Of a stretch of 64,000 nt of DNA, positions 48,632 through 59,470 are shown in pieces. Each line of letters starts with the position of its first letter. Positions within the stretch are counted from its first letter, which is position 1. The notes beneath the pieces are model-generated. The model did not search any database and was not told where the DNA came from. It saw nothing but the letters and a program-made list of their open reading frames with translations. This DNA comes from Clostridium sp. Marseille-P299 (lineage in GTDB: Bacteria; Bacillota; Clostridia; Lachnospirales; Lachnospiraceae), in contig NZ_FJVE01000004.1 of NCBI RefSeq assembly GCF_900078195.1, forward strand, positions 124,001-188,000, given 5' to 3'. The position numbers were made by a program, and so were the translations under genes.

Positions 48632-50653
48632 TCATTCACTACTTTTTATTTCCGAAACACTCTCTATCAACTGTCCCTTAATACAAAAATCAATATCTAA
48701 AGTCTTTGGTAAAAAGATTTTATCAAACTTAACACTCAATTTTCCATCTCTATTATCAATTACTACGCCTTCTCCATACATCTTATGTTTGACTCTTGCA
48801 CCTTTCACTAGGAAATCACGATCAAGCAGCATTTCACCAACAAATCTTGAGCAAGCAAGTTCCTTATGAAAGCGCTCCTTCACAGAGTAAATGTGAAGTC
48901 TACTTTTTGCCCTAGTCATTGCCACATAGAACATTCTACGTTCTTCTTCCATATCCTCTAATAATAAAGCTTTACGATGAGGTGTTATACCTTCATTGGC
49001 ATCTATTATAATAACCACATCATATTCTAGACCTTTGGAAGCATGAAAAGTAGAGAGAGAAACTCCATCATAAAACTTGTTTTTTCTTTGCTCTACCTGC
49101 CTTTTTAACTCTTCTTGATATTCGTCAATATGAGTAAACCATTCCTCATAGGTCTTAAAATCTCTTGAGTTTTCTTGAAGTTCGCTTAAGATATCATATA
49201 GTTCTTCCACTTTCATACGACGAAAATCTGCATATTCTCTTAGATATTCATCATATCCGATTGCTCTTCGAATATAAGTAATTGCCGCAAATGGATTTGT
49301 TTTTTTAAGTAAAGCCAAATCATACTCTAATTTCTCAATTCGCTCTACAACATAATTTTTATCAGAATAATATTCTTTTACTTTTTCTAAATTTACCACT
49401 TGATCTGCGAAACAATCTCTTGCAATATATCGTTTTGGACGATTTATAATTTGTAAAAATAACGATCGATCCATGCATCCCATGGCTATTTTAATATACG
49501 CCATTATGTTTTTAGTAATCCAATGTTCATAAATATTTGGAATGGCATCTCTCATACGAAAAGGTATGTTATATTCCATTAATTTTTCTACCAGAGCTCC
49601 TGGTTGTGTATTCGTACGATAAAGAATCGCTATTTGACTATAGGCAAATCCTTGTTTATGATAATGATTAATTAAATCAAGAACCGTTTTGTTCTCTTCT
49701 GGTAGGTCTGAAACAACTTTTATTTCGACCTCTTTTCCCTCTTCATGGATTGTCGTAATTTCTTTTTCGTAACGCTTAGAGTTATTTTTAACAACACGAA
49801 GGGCAGCTTCCACAATTTTTCCCTTAGAGCGATAGTTATAATTTAAGAGTACTTTTTTAGCATTCTTATAATCATTTGAAAAATTCAACATAATTTCTGG
49901 TTTTGCACCACGAAATCGATAAATGCTTTGATCATCATCACCAACAATAAACAAATTATCTTGTGGTTTTGCTAGCAAGCGTATAATATCATATTGAATT
50001 TTATTAATATCTTGAAACTCGTCAATTAATATATACTCATATTTTTGTTGCCAAAGCGCCAGAATATCTGCTCTTGCTACCAAAAGTTCATAGCACAGCA
50101 AAAGCATATCATCAAAGTCAATTAAGTTGGCCTTTCTCAACTTTTTTTCATACCCAGCATATAATTTTGCAAAATTATCCTCAGAACAGTTCATGGAATA
50201 ATAATTGTTTATATCCATCTTCTCCGATTTTACAAGACTAATTTCAGAGCTAATTCCTTCAATAAATTCTTTTTCATCTTCGATTTCAATATCAAGTTCA
50301 TCGATTAATTCTTTATAATAACGATACTTTTGCTCATCACTAATAATATTGGATGCATTATAGTTATAAGCATATCGCAATATCTTAAAAAACACCGCAT
50401 GAAATGTACCAAAGTTCACACCTAGATTTTTTCCATTCATAAGTTTTGCAAAGCGTTCCTTCATTTCCTCCGCTGCCGCTTTTGTAAATGTAATAACTAG
50501 AATTCTTGCTGGATTAATCCCACAATCTTCAATCAGATATTGGGTACGTTTTGTGATTACCAAGGTTTTCCCCGAACCTGGACCTGCAAGTACGAGCATA
50601 GGACCTTGCTTATGGGTTATTGCTTCCTTTTGTGCTTCACTTAATGTCATCAT
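48632..50653 (-). CDS. UvrD/PcrA-like superfamily 1 helicase
   Basis: A 673-aa 3'-5' DNA helicase. Motifs in order: Walker A LAGPGSGKTLVITKR (about 24-38), LIDEFQDINKIQ (about 212-223), GDDDQSIYRFRGA (about 240), STFHASKGLEYDVVII (about 530-545) and FYVAMTRAKSRLHIY (about 580). Shorter than PcrA, with a short C-terminal tail that continues through KHKMYGEGVVIDNRDGKLSVKFD, the Tudor-like fold seen in UvrD relatives. The start is one of two adjacent ATGs. Its partner or pathway is not shown by context. Confidence 0.9.
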   Translation of the reverse strand: MMTLSEAQKEAITHKQGPMLVLAGPGSGKTLVITKRTQYLIEDCGINPARILVITFTKAAAEEMKERFAKLMNGKNLGVNFGTFHAVFFKILRYAYNYNASNIISDEQKYRYYKELIDELDIEIEDEKEFIEGISSEISLVKSEKMDINNYYSMNCSEDNFAKLYAGYEKKLRKANLIDFDDMLLLCYELLVARADILALWQQKYEYILIDEFQDINKIQYDIIRLLAKPQDNLFIVGDDDQSIYRFRGAKPEIMLNFSNDYKNAKKVLLNYNYRSKGKIVEAALRVVKNNSKRYEKEITTIHEEGKEVEIKVVSDLPEENKTVLDLINHYHKQGFAYSQIAILYRTNTQPGALVEKLMEYNIPFRMRDAIPNIYEHWITKNIMAYIKIAMGCMDRSLFLQIINRPKRYIARDCFADQVVNLEKVKEYYSDKNYVVERIEKLEYDLALLKKTNPFAAITYIRRAIGYDEYLREYADFRRMKVEELYDILSELQENSRDFKTYEEWFTHIDEYQEELKRQVEQRKNKFYDGVSLSTFHASKGLEYDVVIIIDANEGITPHRKALLLEDMEEERRMFYVAMTRAKSRLHIYSVKERFHKELACSRFVGEMLLDRDFLVKGARVKHKMYGEGVVIDNRDGKLSVKFDKIFLPKTLDIDFCIKGQLIESVSEIKSSE

Positions 50654-50887
50654 GCTTATCTCTCTTTTCTACTTAACTTCCATTTCAATACTATTATTTT
50701 ACCATAAACCCGTAAAGAGTAACAGCATCGCTCACAGATAAAATATAGCCATCCCTTTAGACATATTAAACAAGAGCCGTCACTATTTACTTATTATAAT
50801 GCGTATGATCGTCTTTTATATAGTATCATACAAAAACATTATAATTTATGACTAAAAACTCAACACGAAACTCCAGAAATTAAAAAA

Positions 50888-50948
50888 GTTCTATATCATG
50901 ATTGGTGTAGATGCAATGCATCCGCATCCTAATACCTGACATAGAGCC
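50888..50948 (-). terminator. Second terminator after gltX
   Basis: An imperfect hairpin, arms GGCTCTATGTCA.. and ..ATGATATAGAACTT, ending in TTTTTT on the minus strand. Works as a back-up to the first. Confidence 0.65.
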
Positions 50949-50960
50949 ATTAAAAAGATT

Positions 50961-51003
50961 GTTACAAAATACATGCTATTTTTCATGAGCTGTATTTTGT
51001 AAC
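50961..51003 (-). terminator. First terminator after gltX
   Basis: Perfect 13-bp arms GTTACAAAATACA/TGTATTTTGTAAC with a 17-base loop, followed by TCTTTTT on the minus strand. Confidence 0.88.
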
Positions 51004-51035
51004 AACCAAAATATTAATTATTCTATTCTTATTTT

Positions 51036-52514
51036 TTATGCATTCACATCATTGCTTAATTTATCAATTGCAATGCGGATACGACGAAGACTCTCTTCTT
51101 TTCCAAGAATATTCATAATTTCATAAGCGCCACCTGGTGTGGATTGCTTTCCAGAAACTGCAGTTCTAACTGGCCATAATCCTTGGCCATTTTTAATTTC
51201 TTTTTCAGCAATATAACCCATTAATACACTTTCAATGGATGAAATTGAATAATCCTCAAGTTCTTCAAATCTTGGTAATACATCCTGTAGTACTACTAAA
51301 GAGTTTTCAGAGTTTGTTTTCATCTTCTTATGTGTAAACATAGCTACATCATACTCTGGAAGTTCTTCTAAGAAATCGATCATATCTTTAATATCTAAGA
51401 ATGTTTCGATTCTTGTTTTTACCAAGTCAGCGATGAATTTTAAATCATAGTCTTTATGAATTACTTCTTTAATATATGGTAGTGCATATTCATAGTATTT
51501 CTCACTGTCCATACGTTTAATATACTCACTATTCATCCAACGAAGTTTATTCATATCAAAAACAGATGGTGATTTATTAATGTTGTGATAATCAAATTCT
51601 TTGATTAATTCATCTAAGCTAAAGATTTCTTCATTGGAAGATGGGCTCCAACCAAGAAGTGCGATAAAGTTTACAATTGCTTCTGTAACAAAGCCTTGCT
51701 CTATTAAATCTTCAAAAGAAGAATGTCCACTTCTTTTTGATAGCTTTTGATGCTCTTCGTTTGTAATTAAAGGACAGTGAATGTACTCTGGCTCTTTCCA
51801 TCCGAATGCATTATAAAGTCTAGTATATTTTGGTGTAGAAGATAAATATTCATTTCCTCTTACTACATGTGTAATTTCCATTAAATGATCATCAATTACA
51901 TTTGCGAAATTATAGGTTGGATATCCATCGGACTTAATTAAAATCATATCATCAAGTTCTGAATTTTCTACCGTAATTTCTCCATAGATTTCATCTTTAA
52001 AAGTAGTTGTACCAGTAAGAGGCATATTTTGACGAATTACATATGGCATACCCTTCTTTAAGTTTTCCTCAACCTCTTCTTTACTTAAATGTAAGCAATG
52101 TTTGTCATACTTAGTGATCTCTTTACTCTCACTACCATCTTCAGAAACCGTACTTTTTAAGCTTTCTAAGCGTTCTTTTGTACAAAAGCAATAGTAAGCT
52201 TCTCCTTTTTCAACTAATTGCTTTGCATACTCAAGATAGATTCCTGTTGCTTGACGCTCACTCTGAACATAAGGACCAAAGCCTTTATCTTTATCTGGAC
52301 CTTCATCATGAATTAGACCTGTTTTATTAAGTGTACGATATATGATATCAGTAGCACCTTCCACAAAACGTTCTTGATCAGTATCCTCTATTCTTAAGAT
52401 AAAGTCACCACCCTCATGTTTTGCTATTAAAAACTCATAAAGAGCGGTTCTTAAATTACCTACATGCATTCTGCCTGTTGGGCTTGGTGCGTATCTTGTT
52501 CTAACCTTGCTCAT
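51036..52514 (-). CDS. gltX: Glutamyl-tRNA synthetase
   Basis: A class I aminoacyl-tRNA synthetase that charges tRNA-Glu and in most Firmicutes also tRNA-Gln. 492 aa. HIGH-type motif [18 protein letters not shown] (about 10-27) and KMSKS-type motif KLSKRSG (about 257). C-terminal anticodon domain is present. No gatCAB genes are in the window. Start [11 protein letters not shown] follows AGGATGAAGCG. Confidence 0.96.
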   Translation of the reverse strand: MSKVRTRYAPSPTGRMHVGNLRTALYEFLIAKHEGGDFILRIEDTDQERFVEGATDIIYRTLNKTGLIHDEGPDKDKGFGPYVQSERQATGIYLEYAKQLVEKGEAYYCFCTKERLESLKSTVSEDGSESKEITKYDKHCLHLSKEEVEENLKKGMPYVIRQNMPLTGTTTFKDEIYGEITVENSELDDMILIKSDGYPTYNFANVIDDHLMEITHVVRGNEYLSSTPKYTRLYNAFGWKEPEYIHCPLITNEEHQKLSKRSGHSSFEDLIEQGFVTEAIVNFIALLGWSPSSNEEIFSLDELIKEFDYHNINKSPSVFDMNKLRWMNSEYIKRMDSEKYYEYALPYIKEVIHKDYDLKFIADLVKTRIETFLDIKDMIDFLEELPEYDVAMFTHKKMKTNSENSLVVLQDVLPRFEELEDYSISSIESVLMGYIAEKEIKNGQGLWPVRTAVSGKQSTPGGAYEIMNILGKEESLRRIRIAIDKLSNDVNA

Positions 52515-52606
52515 CGCTTCATCCTACTTTCATTCATTTTTATGCCATTCAAACACTATGATTGGCGTATAATATGAAATTACTATAATCCATCTGAAAA
52601 CTGATG

Positions 52607-54823
52607 TCAAGGTTTACTAAGAGTATAAGTATAACTATTCTCAATTGTTATTTCTCCTTGCAGAGAAACATCTCTTGATGAGCTTGCTATTTCAATTATA
52701 AATTTCCCTGGCTCCACCACGAAGCATGATTTCGTATCATCATAAAAGGAAAATGCCTCTTTATGAAGTTCAAAACATATCGTTTCTTCCTTTGATGGGG
52801 CTAAAAATACTTTTTTAAACTCTTTTAACTCATGGACTGGGCGAATTAAAGAACTTTCCATATCTTTAATATAAACTTGTATCGTTTCCCCTCCATATAT
52901 ATCACCCGTATTCTTCACAGACATAGAAAGAGAAACCCTAAGATCGTTCTCATTCGTCAACTCATCCACTGAAACTAAAAGATCCTTACATTCAAATGTT
53001 GTATAGGATAACCCATGTCCAAAACAAAATTCAGGCTCCACTTCCTTCGTATCAAAATAACGATATCCTACCAATAGACCTTCCTTATATGTTACGGATT
53101 CTTTTGTTCCATATTCCCCATATACATGTGCAGGAGAATCATTTAGACTTTTTGGTATTGTCATAGGAAGTTTGCCAGAAGGATTAACTTGCCCAAATAA
53201 AACTTCTGCTAATGCAGTTCCCCCTTCCATTCCGATATACGAAGTCCAAAGGATGGCCTTTGCCTTATTTACAAATGCTTGGTAACTTACTGGAGCACCT
53301 GTTATCATTACAATCACAGCATTTGCATTCACTTCTAACACTGCATTAATTAATTCTTCCTGAGCATATGGAAGTAATAAATCGCTTCGATCCCATCCTT
53401 CACAATCGTAATCATGATTTAAACCACCAACAATTATTACTTCATCCACTTTTTTTGCTAGTGCTACAGCTTCTTCTCGTAATAGCTTCTGCTGTCTCTT
53501 TATTTCTTCCATTCTCTCTTTCATTTTCTGATCTACAGATTCAGCAGTGTTTATAATTGCTTCATCATGGCTTAAAAGACTTGCTTCTTGCCAATTTAAT
53601 TCCGAGTGGTCTTTCTTCTCTGGTACATAATAACCTTTTGCATATTCTACCTTAACATTACCACCAAGAAGTTTTTTGATGCCCATTAATGGTGAAATTT
53701 CATAAAGAGCCTTAATTTCAGAACTTCCTCCACCATTTGCATGCACTTTCTCTGCGTTATGTCCTATGACTGCAATTTTCTTAAGTCCTGTTGTCTTAAT
53801 AGGTAAACGTTTCTCTTCATTTTTTAATAGAACAATAGCTTCCCTTGCAGTATTTAGTACCACCTCATGATGTTTTGGTGTATTATATGTACCACTCATA
53901 CGCTCTTCCTTTTTACTTCCTATCATTTTAAGACGATACATAAGGCGTAAAATATTCTTTACTTTTTTATCGATATGCTCTTCACTAATTTCACCATTCT
54001 CAACTGCTTTAATAAGAGGATCCGCCATAAAATATTCATTAAAGTTATCAGTAACTGACATCTCTATATCAAGGGATGATTCTGCTGCGTTTTTCGTATT
54101 ATGTACGGCTCCCCAATCAGAGATGACCGTTCCATCGTATCCCCATTCTTCTCTTAGTACCTTTGTTAATAGATATTTACTCTCCGAACAATGTTCTCCA
54201 AATAAACGATTGTAAGCTCCCATTAGGGTATAACTATTTCCTTTTGATATTGCCGCATAAAATCCAGGGAGATAAATTTCTCTAAGGGTACGTTCATCCA
54301 TGTAGGTATCTACCCATAAACGCTCTATCTCTTGATTGTTGGCTGCAAAATGTTTGACGCATGCTGCTACATCATTTTCTTGTATTCCTTGAATAAATGG
54401 TACAACGATTTCCTCTATTAACTTTGGATCTTCACTCATATATTCAAAATTCCTACCACACAGCGGACTTCTTTGAATATTGATTCCTGGTGCTAAAATA
54501 ACGTCTTTACCGCGGCCCCTAGCTTCACAACCAAGGACTTTTCCAGCTTCATATGCAAGTTCACGATTAAACGTTGCAGCAAGTGCTGTATTTGAAGGAA
54601 GGTATGTAACGAAATCATCGGAATTACCGATTGTCTTCCACGAGGCATCCTCAAATTCATTCCGTACCCCCATTGGTCCATCCGATGTAATAAGTGGCGG
54701 AATACCTAATCGTTCTATCCCTTCTGTTCGAAACAATCCACTCCCATGGATCATACTTACTTTCTCTTTTAAGGTCATTTCCTTTAATAATTCATCAACA
54801 TACATTCCTTCATTTTGCATCAT
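52607..54823 (-). CDS. GH3 family beta-glucosidase
   Basis: 738 aa of glycoside hydrolase family 3: N-terminal barrel, then the (alpha/beta)6 domain and the FnIII-like C-terminus. The nucleophile is D236 in VISDWGAVHNT; KHFAANNQE (about 170) carries the Lys-His pair. There is no signal peptide, so it acts inside the cell. It probably removes glucose from the non-reducing end of cello- or xyloglucan-oligosaccharides. Start MMQNEGMYVDELL (54823) follows AAGGAGG; the longer reading from 54982 has no support. It is 143 bp after the GH31 gene. Confidence 0.92.
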   Translation of the reverse strand: MMQNEGMYVDELLKEMTLKEKVSMIHGSGLFRTEGIERLGIPPLITSDGPMGVRNEFEDASWKTIGNSDDFVTYLPSNTALAATFNRELAYEAGKVLGCEARGRGKDVILAPGINIQRSPLCGRNFEYMSEDPKLIEEIVVPFIQGIQENDVAACVKHFAANNQEIERLWVDTYMDERTLREIYLPGFYAAISKGNSYTLMGAYNRLFGEHCSESKYLLTKVLREEWGYDGTVISDWGAVHNTKNAAESSLDIEMSVTDNFNEYFMADPLIKAVENGEISEEHIDKKVKNILRLMYRLKMIGSKKEERMSGTYNTPKHHEVVLNTAREAIVLLKNEEKRLPIKTTGLKKIAVIGHNAEKVHANGGGSSEIKALYEISPLMGIKKLLGGNVKVEYAKGYYVPEKKDHSELNWQEASLLSHDEAIINTAESVDQKMKERMEEIKRQQKLLREEAVALAKKVDEVIIVGGLNHDYDCEGWDRSDLLLPYAQEELINAVLEVNANAVIVMITGAPVSYQAFVNKAKAILWTSYIGMEGGTALAEVLFGQVNPSGKLPMTIPKSLNDSPAHVYGEYGTKESVTYKEGLLVGYRYFDTKEVEPEFCFGHGLSYTTFECKDLLVSVDELTNENDLRVSLSMSVKNTGDIYGGETIQVYIKDMESSLIRPVHELKEFKKVFLAPSKEETICFELHKEAFSFYDDTKSCFVVEPGKFIIEIASSSRDVSLQGEITIENSYTYTLSKP

Positions 54824-54966
54824 TTGTTCCTCCTTACTATGTCTTATTAATATGTGTACTTGTAGATTAATTAATGTTTTCTGTTTGGTGTATCGGGTTT
54901 TCTGTTTTCCTATAAAGTAGACAGGACTTTTGACTTCCGTATCCGTTTTATATCGATCTAAATTTA

Positions 54967-57345
54967 TTACCCTAAGGTACAAACAATGGTTCCACCAGTG
55001 CTTGCCGTAATTACTGTTGAATTATCAACAATTTCAAAGCTAGTATTTGTTTCCGTACAAACATTTGTTACATTCTTTATATTATTAACATTTACTAGTT
55101 CAACTCTAAACTTATATTTACTAACAACATCAATGGTAATTTCATTTCCATTCATCATGACTTTAGCAGATACAGAAACAACAGGCATATCATCACTTTC
55201 TAATTGATCATAAACAACGGTATACAACTCTTTTCCCTCTGAAAGTCCATAAACCTTTAATAAAACATTATTTCCATAATCATATACCGCGGAATCATCT
55301 TTCGCTCCAATGGCAAGGATTGTTCCATCCTTCACTAACAGAGGAATACTTAAATATCCATGTGTTTCATTTACCCATTTTCCACCAGTTTTCATCTCAT
55401 TTGTTAAGTAATTGGTCCATGTGCCTTCTGGAAGATAATACCTTGCATCGCCCTCCTCATTAAAAATTGGAGCAACTAATAAGCTATCACCTAACATATA
55501 CTGTTTATCCAAAAATCCGCAGGTCACATCTTCGTTAAACTCTAGCACCATACTGCGCATCATCGGAACTCCAGTTTTTGAAGTTTCTACTGCATTACGA
55601 TATAAATAAGGCATTAAGGAAGCTTTTAACTTTGAAAAGAATCGTACAACCTCCACAGATTCTTCATCATATGACCAAGGAACACGATAAGAATTACTTC
55701 CATGTAATCTTGAGTGCGTTGATAATAATCCAAACGCCGCCCAGCGTTTATAAACATCTGGAGTTGATGTACTCTCAAATCCACCAATATCATGACTCCA
55801 ATAACCAAAGCCAGACATTGTTAAAGATAACCCACCACGCAAACTTTGCTCCATGGATTCATAATCAGAAAAGCAATCTCCGCCCCAATGTACTGGGAAT
55901 TTCTGTCCTCCTGCAGTGGCTGATCTAGCAAAAAGAATTGCTTCCTTTTTTCCTCTTTTTCTTTCTAATAATTCATAAACAGTTTTATTATATAGATATG
56001 TATAGTAGTTATGCATTTTATTTGGATTTGAACCATCAAAATATACAACATCTGTTGGAATCCGTTCACCAAAATCTGTTTTAAAGCAATCCACTCCCAT
56101 ATCAAGCAAGGATTCTAACTTACTAGCATACCACTTACAAGCTTCTGGGTTCGTAAAATCTACAATTGCCATACCCGGTTGCCACATATCCCATTGCCAT
56201 ACATCTCCGTTTGGTCGCTTTAGAAAATATCCACCTTCTACACCTTCCTCAAACAAAATAGACTCTTGCCCAATATAGCTATTGATCCATACGCATATTT
56301 TAAGTCCCTTTTCCTTCAGTCTTTTTAACATTCCTTTTGGATCTGGAAACACCCTTGAATCCCATGTAAAATCAGACCAACAATAATCCTTCATCCAAAA
56401 GCAATCAAAATGAAATACCCCAAGTGGTATCTCTCGGTCAATCATCCCATCTACAAAACTAGTCACTGTTTCTTCATCATAATTTGTTGTAAAAGACGTT
56501 GATAACCAAAGTCCAAATGTCCAAGGAGCTGGAAGTCCTGGTTTGCCTGTCAAATCTGTATAGCGCATAAGAACATCTTTCATCGTAGGACCATTGATTA
56601 TAAAATAATCTAAGCACTCACCCTCTACACTAAATCCTACCTTTGTCACAACCTCGGAAGCCACTTCAAAGGAAACTTTTTCTGGATGATTCACAAATAC
56701 GCCGTAGCCTTTATTAGAAATATAAAAAGGTATATTCTTATATGATTGCTCAGAACATGTGCCTCCATCCTCGTTCCAAATATCCACTGTCTGACCATTC
56801 TTAATAAATGCTGTAAACCGCTCTCCTAATCCATAGATAAGTTCACCAACAGAAATGGAAAGTTGTTCGCGCATATAGGTATTTTCTTCTCCCCCACCAT
56901 CATAAGCAAGGCCTTTCCAATCAGTTTTAACATACGCTAAATCATTATCTATGCTCTTCGTAAGCTTTTTATCTCCTTGGTAGTATGTCATAGCACCGTT
57001 ACTTTTTGCAATTTCAAGCCTTAATTGTCCATTTCTTATAACAATAAATTCTTCTTGGTCCTCTACTTGCATAAAAGAATCATTGCTTAGATTCAATTCA
57101 AACTCAGGTTTTTTATTATTAACGCCTGCATAATGATATGTTTTAACACGTATTACTTCTGGCATAGGTGCTGTAATTTCAATTGTTAGATTTACACCTC
57201 CAAGTGTATCTCCTCTTGAAGTAACTTTCTTGGTTGGTGTGAGAAGAGTTACCTTTTCCTGCGTAACTTTAGAAAAATACACTTCTGCTGGAGAAAAACA
57301 TGCAGTTCCTTCTTTTAATAACCAACGACCATTACTAAATTTCAT
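54967..57345 (-). CDS. GH31 alpha-xylosidase (YicI type)
   Basis: 792 aa of family 31. Nucleophile D424 in CFKTDFGERIP and acid/base D490 in HWGGDCFSDYESM; the spacing of 66 is the same as in Escherichia coli YicI (416 and 482). The KTDFGE form points to alpha-xylosidase rather than alpha-glucosidase. No signal peptide. It would release xylose from xyloglucan oligosaccharides, with GH3 then removing glucose. Start MKFSNGRWLLKEG (57345) follows AAGGGCGG. It lies 47 bp after the histidine kinase gene, so it may be cotranscribed. Confidence 0.93.
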   Translation of the reverse strand: MKFSNGRWLLKEGTACFSPAEVYFSKVTQEKVTLLTPTKKVTSRGDTLGGVNLTIEITAPMPEVIRVKTYHYAGVNNKKPEFELNLSNDSFMQVEDQEEFIVIRNGQLRLEIAKSNGAMTYYQGDKKLTKSIDNDLAYVKTDWKGLAYDGGGEENTYMREQLSISVGELIYGLGERFTAFIKNGQTVDIWNEDGGTCSEQSYKNIPFYISNKGYGVFVNHPEKVSFEVASEVVTKVGFSVEGECLDYFIINGPTMKDVLMRYTDLTGKPGLPAPWTFGLWLSTSFTTNYDEETVTSFVDGMIDREIPLGVFHFDCFWMKDYCWSDFTWDSRVFPDPKGMLKRLKEKGLKICVWINSYIGQESILFEEGVEGGYFLKRPNGDVWQWDMWQPGMAIVDFTNPEACKWYASKLESLLDMGVDCFKTDFGERIPTDVVYFDGSNPNKMHNYYTYLYNKTVYELLERKRGKKEAILFARSATAGGQKFPVHWGGDCFSDYESMEQSLRGGLSLTMSGFGYWSHDIGGFESTSTPDVYKRWAAFGLLSTHSRLHGSNSYRVPWSYDEESVEVVRFFSKLKASLMPYLYRNAVETSKTGVPMMRSMVLEFNEDVTCGFLDKQYMLGDSLLVAPIFNEEGDARYYLPEGTWTNYLTNEMKTGGKWVNETHGYLSIPLLVKDGTILAIGAKDDSAVYDYGNNVLLKVYGLSEGKELYTVVYDQLESDDMPVVSVSAKVMMNGNEITIDVVSKYKFRVELVNVNNIKNVTNVCTETNTSFEIVDNSTVITASTGGTIVCTLG

Positions 57346-57392
57346 ATTTCCGCCCTTTCTGCTGCCAAAGCAGCACAAAATTTAATCATAGT

Positions 57393-59201
57393 TTATGCTC
57401 TGTTGTATAATGCTTCGTTTAAATCAACTGGTTCATTTGCGTGTTTTGGTAGATATATACTTACTCTGGTCCCCTTATATAGTTCTGACGATACTGAAAT
57501 TCCATAGGATTCTCCATAAAATAATCGAATTCGTTGATATATGTTATGTAGTCCAATATTTCTTCCTGTGCTTAATTTTTCTTCTTTCATACGTGTAATT
57601 AATTTTTCCAGTTCTTCTTCCGTCATTCCTAATCCGTTATCCGATACACAAATCACCAAACGTTCCCTTTCATGGGAAATATTAATCTCTAAATCACCAA
57701 TTCCAGTCTGCGTTTCTAATCCATGAGAGACTGCATTTTCAACAATTGGTTGTAGTAATAATGGCAATATATAATAATGTTTACAATCTATATTGTCTGC
57801 TACATTAATATGGTAACGGATTCGTTCTCCAAATCGTATGTGCTGGATTGCTAAATAGATTTTAATGTATTCTAATTCACTCTCTAAGCTTACCGTTCGT
57901 AAGCTATTATCAAGCACATGTCTCATGGACTTGCCTAGTAACTTAATGGCATATGCTACTTCTTTATCTTCCACATTTAATGCCTTCATGCGTATTGTTT
58001 CTAAGGTGTTATATAAAAAATGAGGATTGATTTGACTTGCTAACATTTCATACTTTATTCTTTGCTGGTGACTATTTAGTTGCTCCTCTTTTATTTTTGC
58101 GCTGTAGATTTCTTCATCCATTTTTGTAATACTTTTAATCATAACTTGAAGATCTTTAAATACATCCGTTAGCTCATCATTTCCTTGTAGCGTTTCTTTG
58201 ATTTCATAATCCCCTAAAGAAACATGATGCATTACCTCACGTAAGGTCAAAATTCTTTTATTAAACCTATGAGTAAACGCTAGTACCATGATAAGAGGAA
58301 ACAAAATACTTAGGGAAATAATAATGAGACAGATATTCGTAAAATTCTGAATATGTGGTATCGCTGTAGCATCACTTGTTAAAATATAAATACAATCCGA
58401 GGAATATACTGGCTTGAATGTGGACACTTCTAATAGCACATCTTTTCCATAGTAATTTGCTCTACCAGAAAACTGATAATATTTTTGTTCATAATCTATG
58501 CCATCATTTAAATATGTACCCTTAATACCACTTTCACTATAAAAAACAACATTCTGATTTACGACCAAATCATTGGTTAATATATTATTGTTAATTCTAG
58601 ACTTTAAGTGATTATTGTTGATGGCTATTACAAGCACTGCATATTCTCCCGTTTTTATGATGGGAATTCTTTGCACTAAACGTAACTCACTCTCAATATT
58701 TCCTATATTGTTTTTATAGTTGATGGAGGTCCACGTTGGCTGAGGTGTACTTAGCGCTTTTTTATACCATTCTTCATTTCGAATTTCCTCCGTAATATCC
58801 ATGAAACATCCGTACTCAGTAATCGTATTGCTATATAGCTCTATACGAGATATCTCCGTGTAATTCCTTTTATATATATCAAATTTTTTGTAATTTCTAT
58901 ATGCCTCATATGCATCTGCTTCTGTTTCATATTTTTTACCTATGACTTGTTGTAAATCTGAATCCCCAAGGAGTGTATTACCAACGGTATAAATAAGACT
59001 AGTGACATCTAATACAATGCTTTTTACTCGTAAATTATCCGACTCTAGATTTGAATAATCTTGTTTATACAGCAAATTTCTAGTATTTAAAACAAGATAA
59101 CTACCAATAATAAAAACGGGTACAAATACTGCCAACCAATAAACTGCATACAGTTGATATTTAATTTTTCCTTTTGTTGTTTCCTTTGAAAAATCTTTCA
59201 T
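57393..59201 (-). CDS. YesM-type sensor histidine kinase
   Basis: 602 aa: membrane segment 1 (about 18-38), extracellular sensor (about 40-280), segment 2 (about 284-306), HAMP region and a His_kinase domain with H394 in INPHFLYNTLETIR. ATPase boxes VENAVSHGLE (N box) and VSDNGLGMTEEEL follow. This is the class that pairs with AraC-type YesN regulators to control sugar uptake. No response regulator gene is in the window. Start MKDFSKETTKG (59201) has AAGGAG at 8 bases; the ATG two codons upstream is too close. Confidence 0.93.
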   Translation of the reverse strand: MKDFSKETTKGKIKYQLYAVYWLAVFVPVFIIGSYLVLNTRNLLYKQDYSNLESDNLRVKSIVLDVTSLIYTVGNTLLGDSDLQQVIGKKYETEADAYEAYRNYKKFDIYKRNYTEISRIELYSNTITEYGCFMDITEEIRNEEWYKKALSTPQPTWTSINYKNNIGNIESELRLVQRIPIIKTGEYAVLVIAINNNHLKSRINNNILTNDLVVNQNVVFYSESGIKGTYLNDGIDYEQKYYQFSGRANYYGKDVLLEVSTFKPVYSSDCIYILTSDATAIPHIQNFTNICLIIISLSILFPLIMVLAFTHRFNKRILTLREVMHHVSLGDYEIKETLQGNDELTDVFKDLQVMIKSITKMDEEIYSAKIKEEQLNSHQQRIKYEMLASQINPHFLYNTLETIRMKALNVEDKEVAYAIKLLGKSMRHVLDNSLRTVSLESELEYIKIYLAIQHIRFGERIRYHINVADNIDCKHYYILPLLLQPIVENAVSHGLETQTGIGDLEINISHERERLVICVSDNGLGMTEEELEKLITRMKEEKLSTGRNIGLHNIYQRIRLFYGESYGISVSSELYKGTRVSIYLPKHANEPVDLNEALYNRA

Positions 59202-59382
59202 ACCCATTTCTCCTTTGATTCATTCAAAACATGCTTTATCCAATATTGATTATTTTGTGGAATTTAATTCCATACCCTATTATAGGCATGTATCTCAAGC
59301 CGTTGCAATGTAATTTTATCTACTAGTCATGTGTATTTAAAAATGATTTCATATGCTAACCCCCATATGCCATCCTGCGTTA

Positions 59383-59429
59383 AAAATGTCCCAAAAGTCA
59401 AAGTTTCCTTCAACTCTTGAGACATTTTC
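59383..59429 (-). terminator. Terminator or attenuator between the SBP and kinase genes
   Basis: Arms AAAATGTC.CAA and TTG.GACATTTT, followed on the minus strand by TTTTTAACG. It should reduce read-through from the importer operon into the kinase-GH31-GH3 genes. Confidence 0.75.
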
Positions 59430-59470
59430 ATTACTCTCTTCAAATTGCCATTAGAAAGAGTTTAAATTCC

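Larger units (their letters stand above)
50654..51035. other. Intergenic region between the UvrD-like gene and gltX
   Basis: 382 bp. It holds two tandem terminators for gltX (50888-50948 and 50961-51003) and an inverted repeat TTATAATG/CATTATAA (about 50793-50844) with inner ATGAT/ATCAT, just upstream of the UvrD-like gene. Confidence 0.55.

Noticed and set aside
48428-48869. Two plus-strand hydrophobic frames
   Set aside because: They arise from pyrimidine-rich repeats and from the antisense of the UvrD-like gene; no ribosome site or family match.
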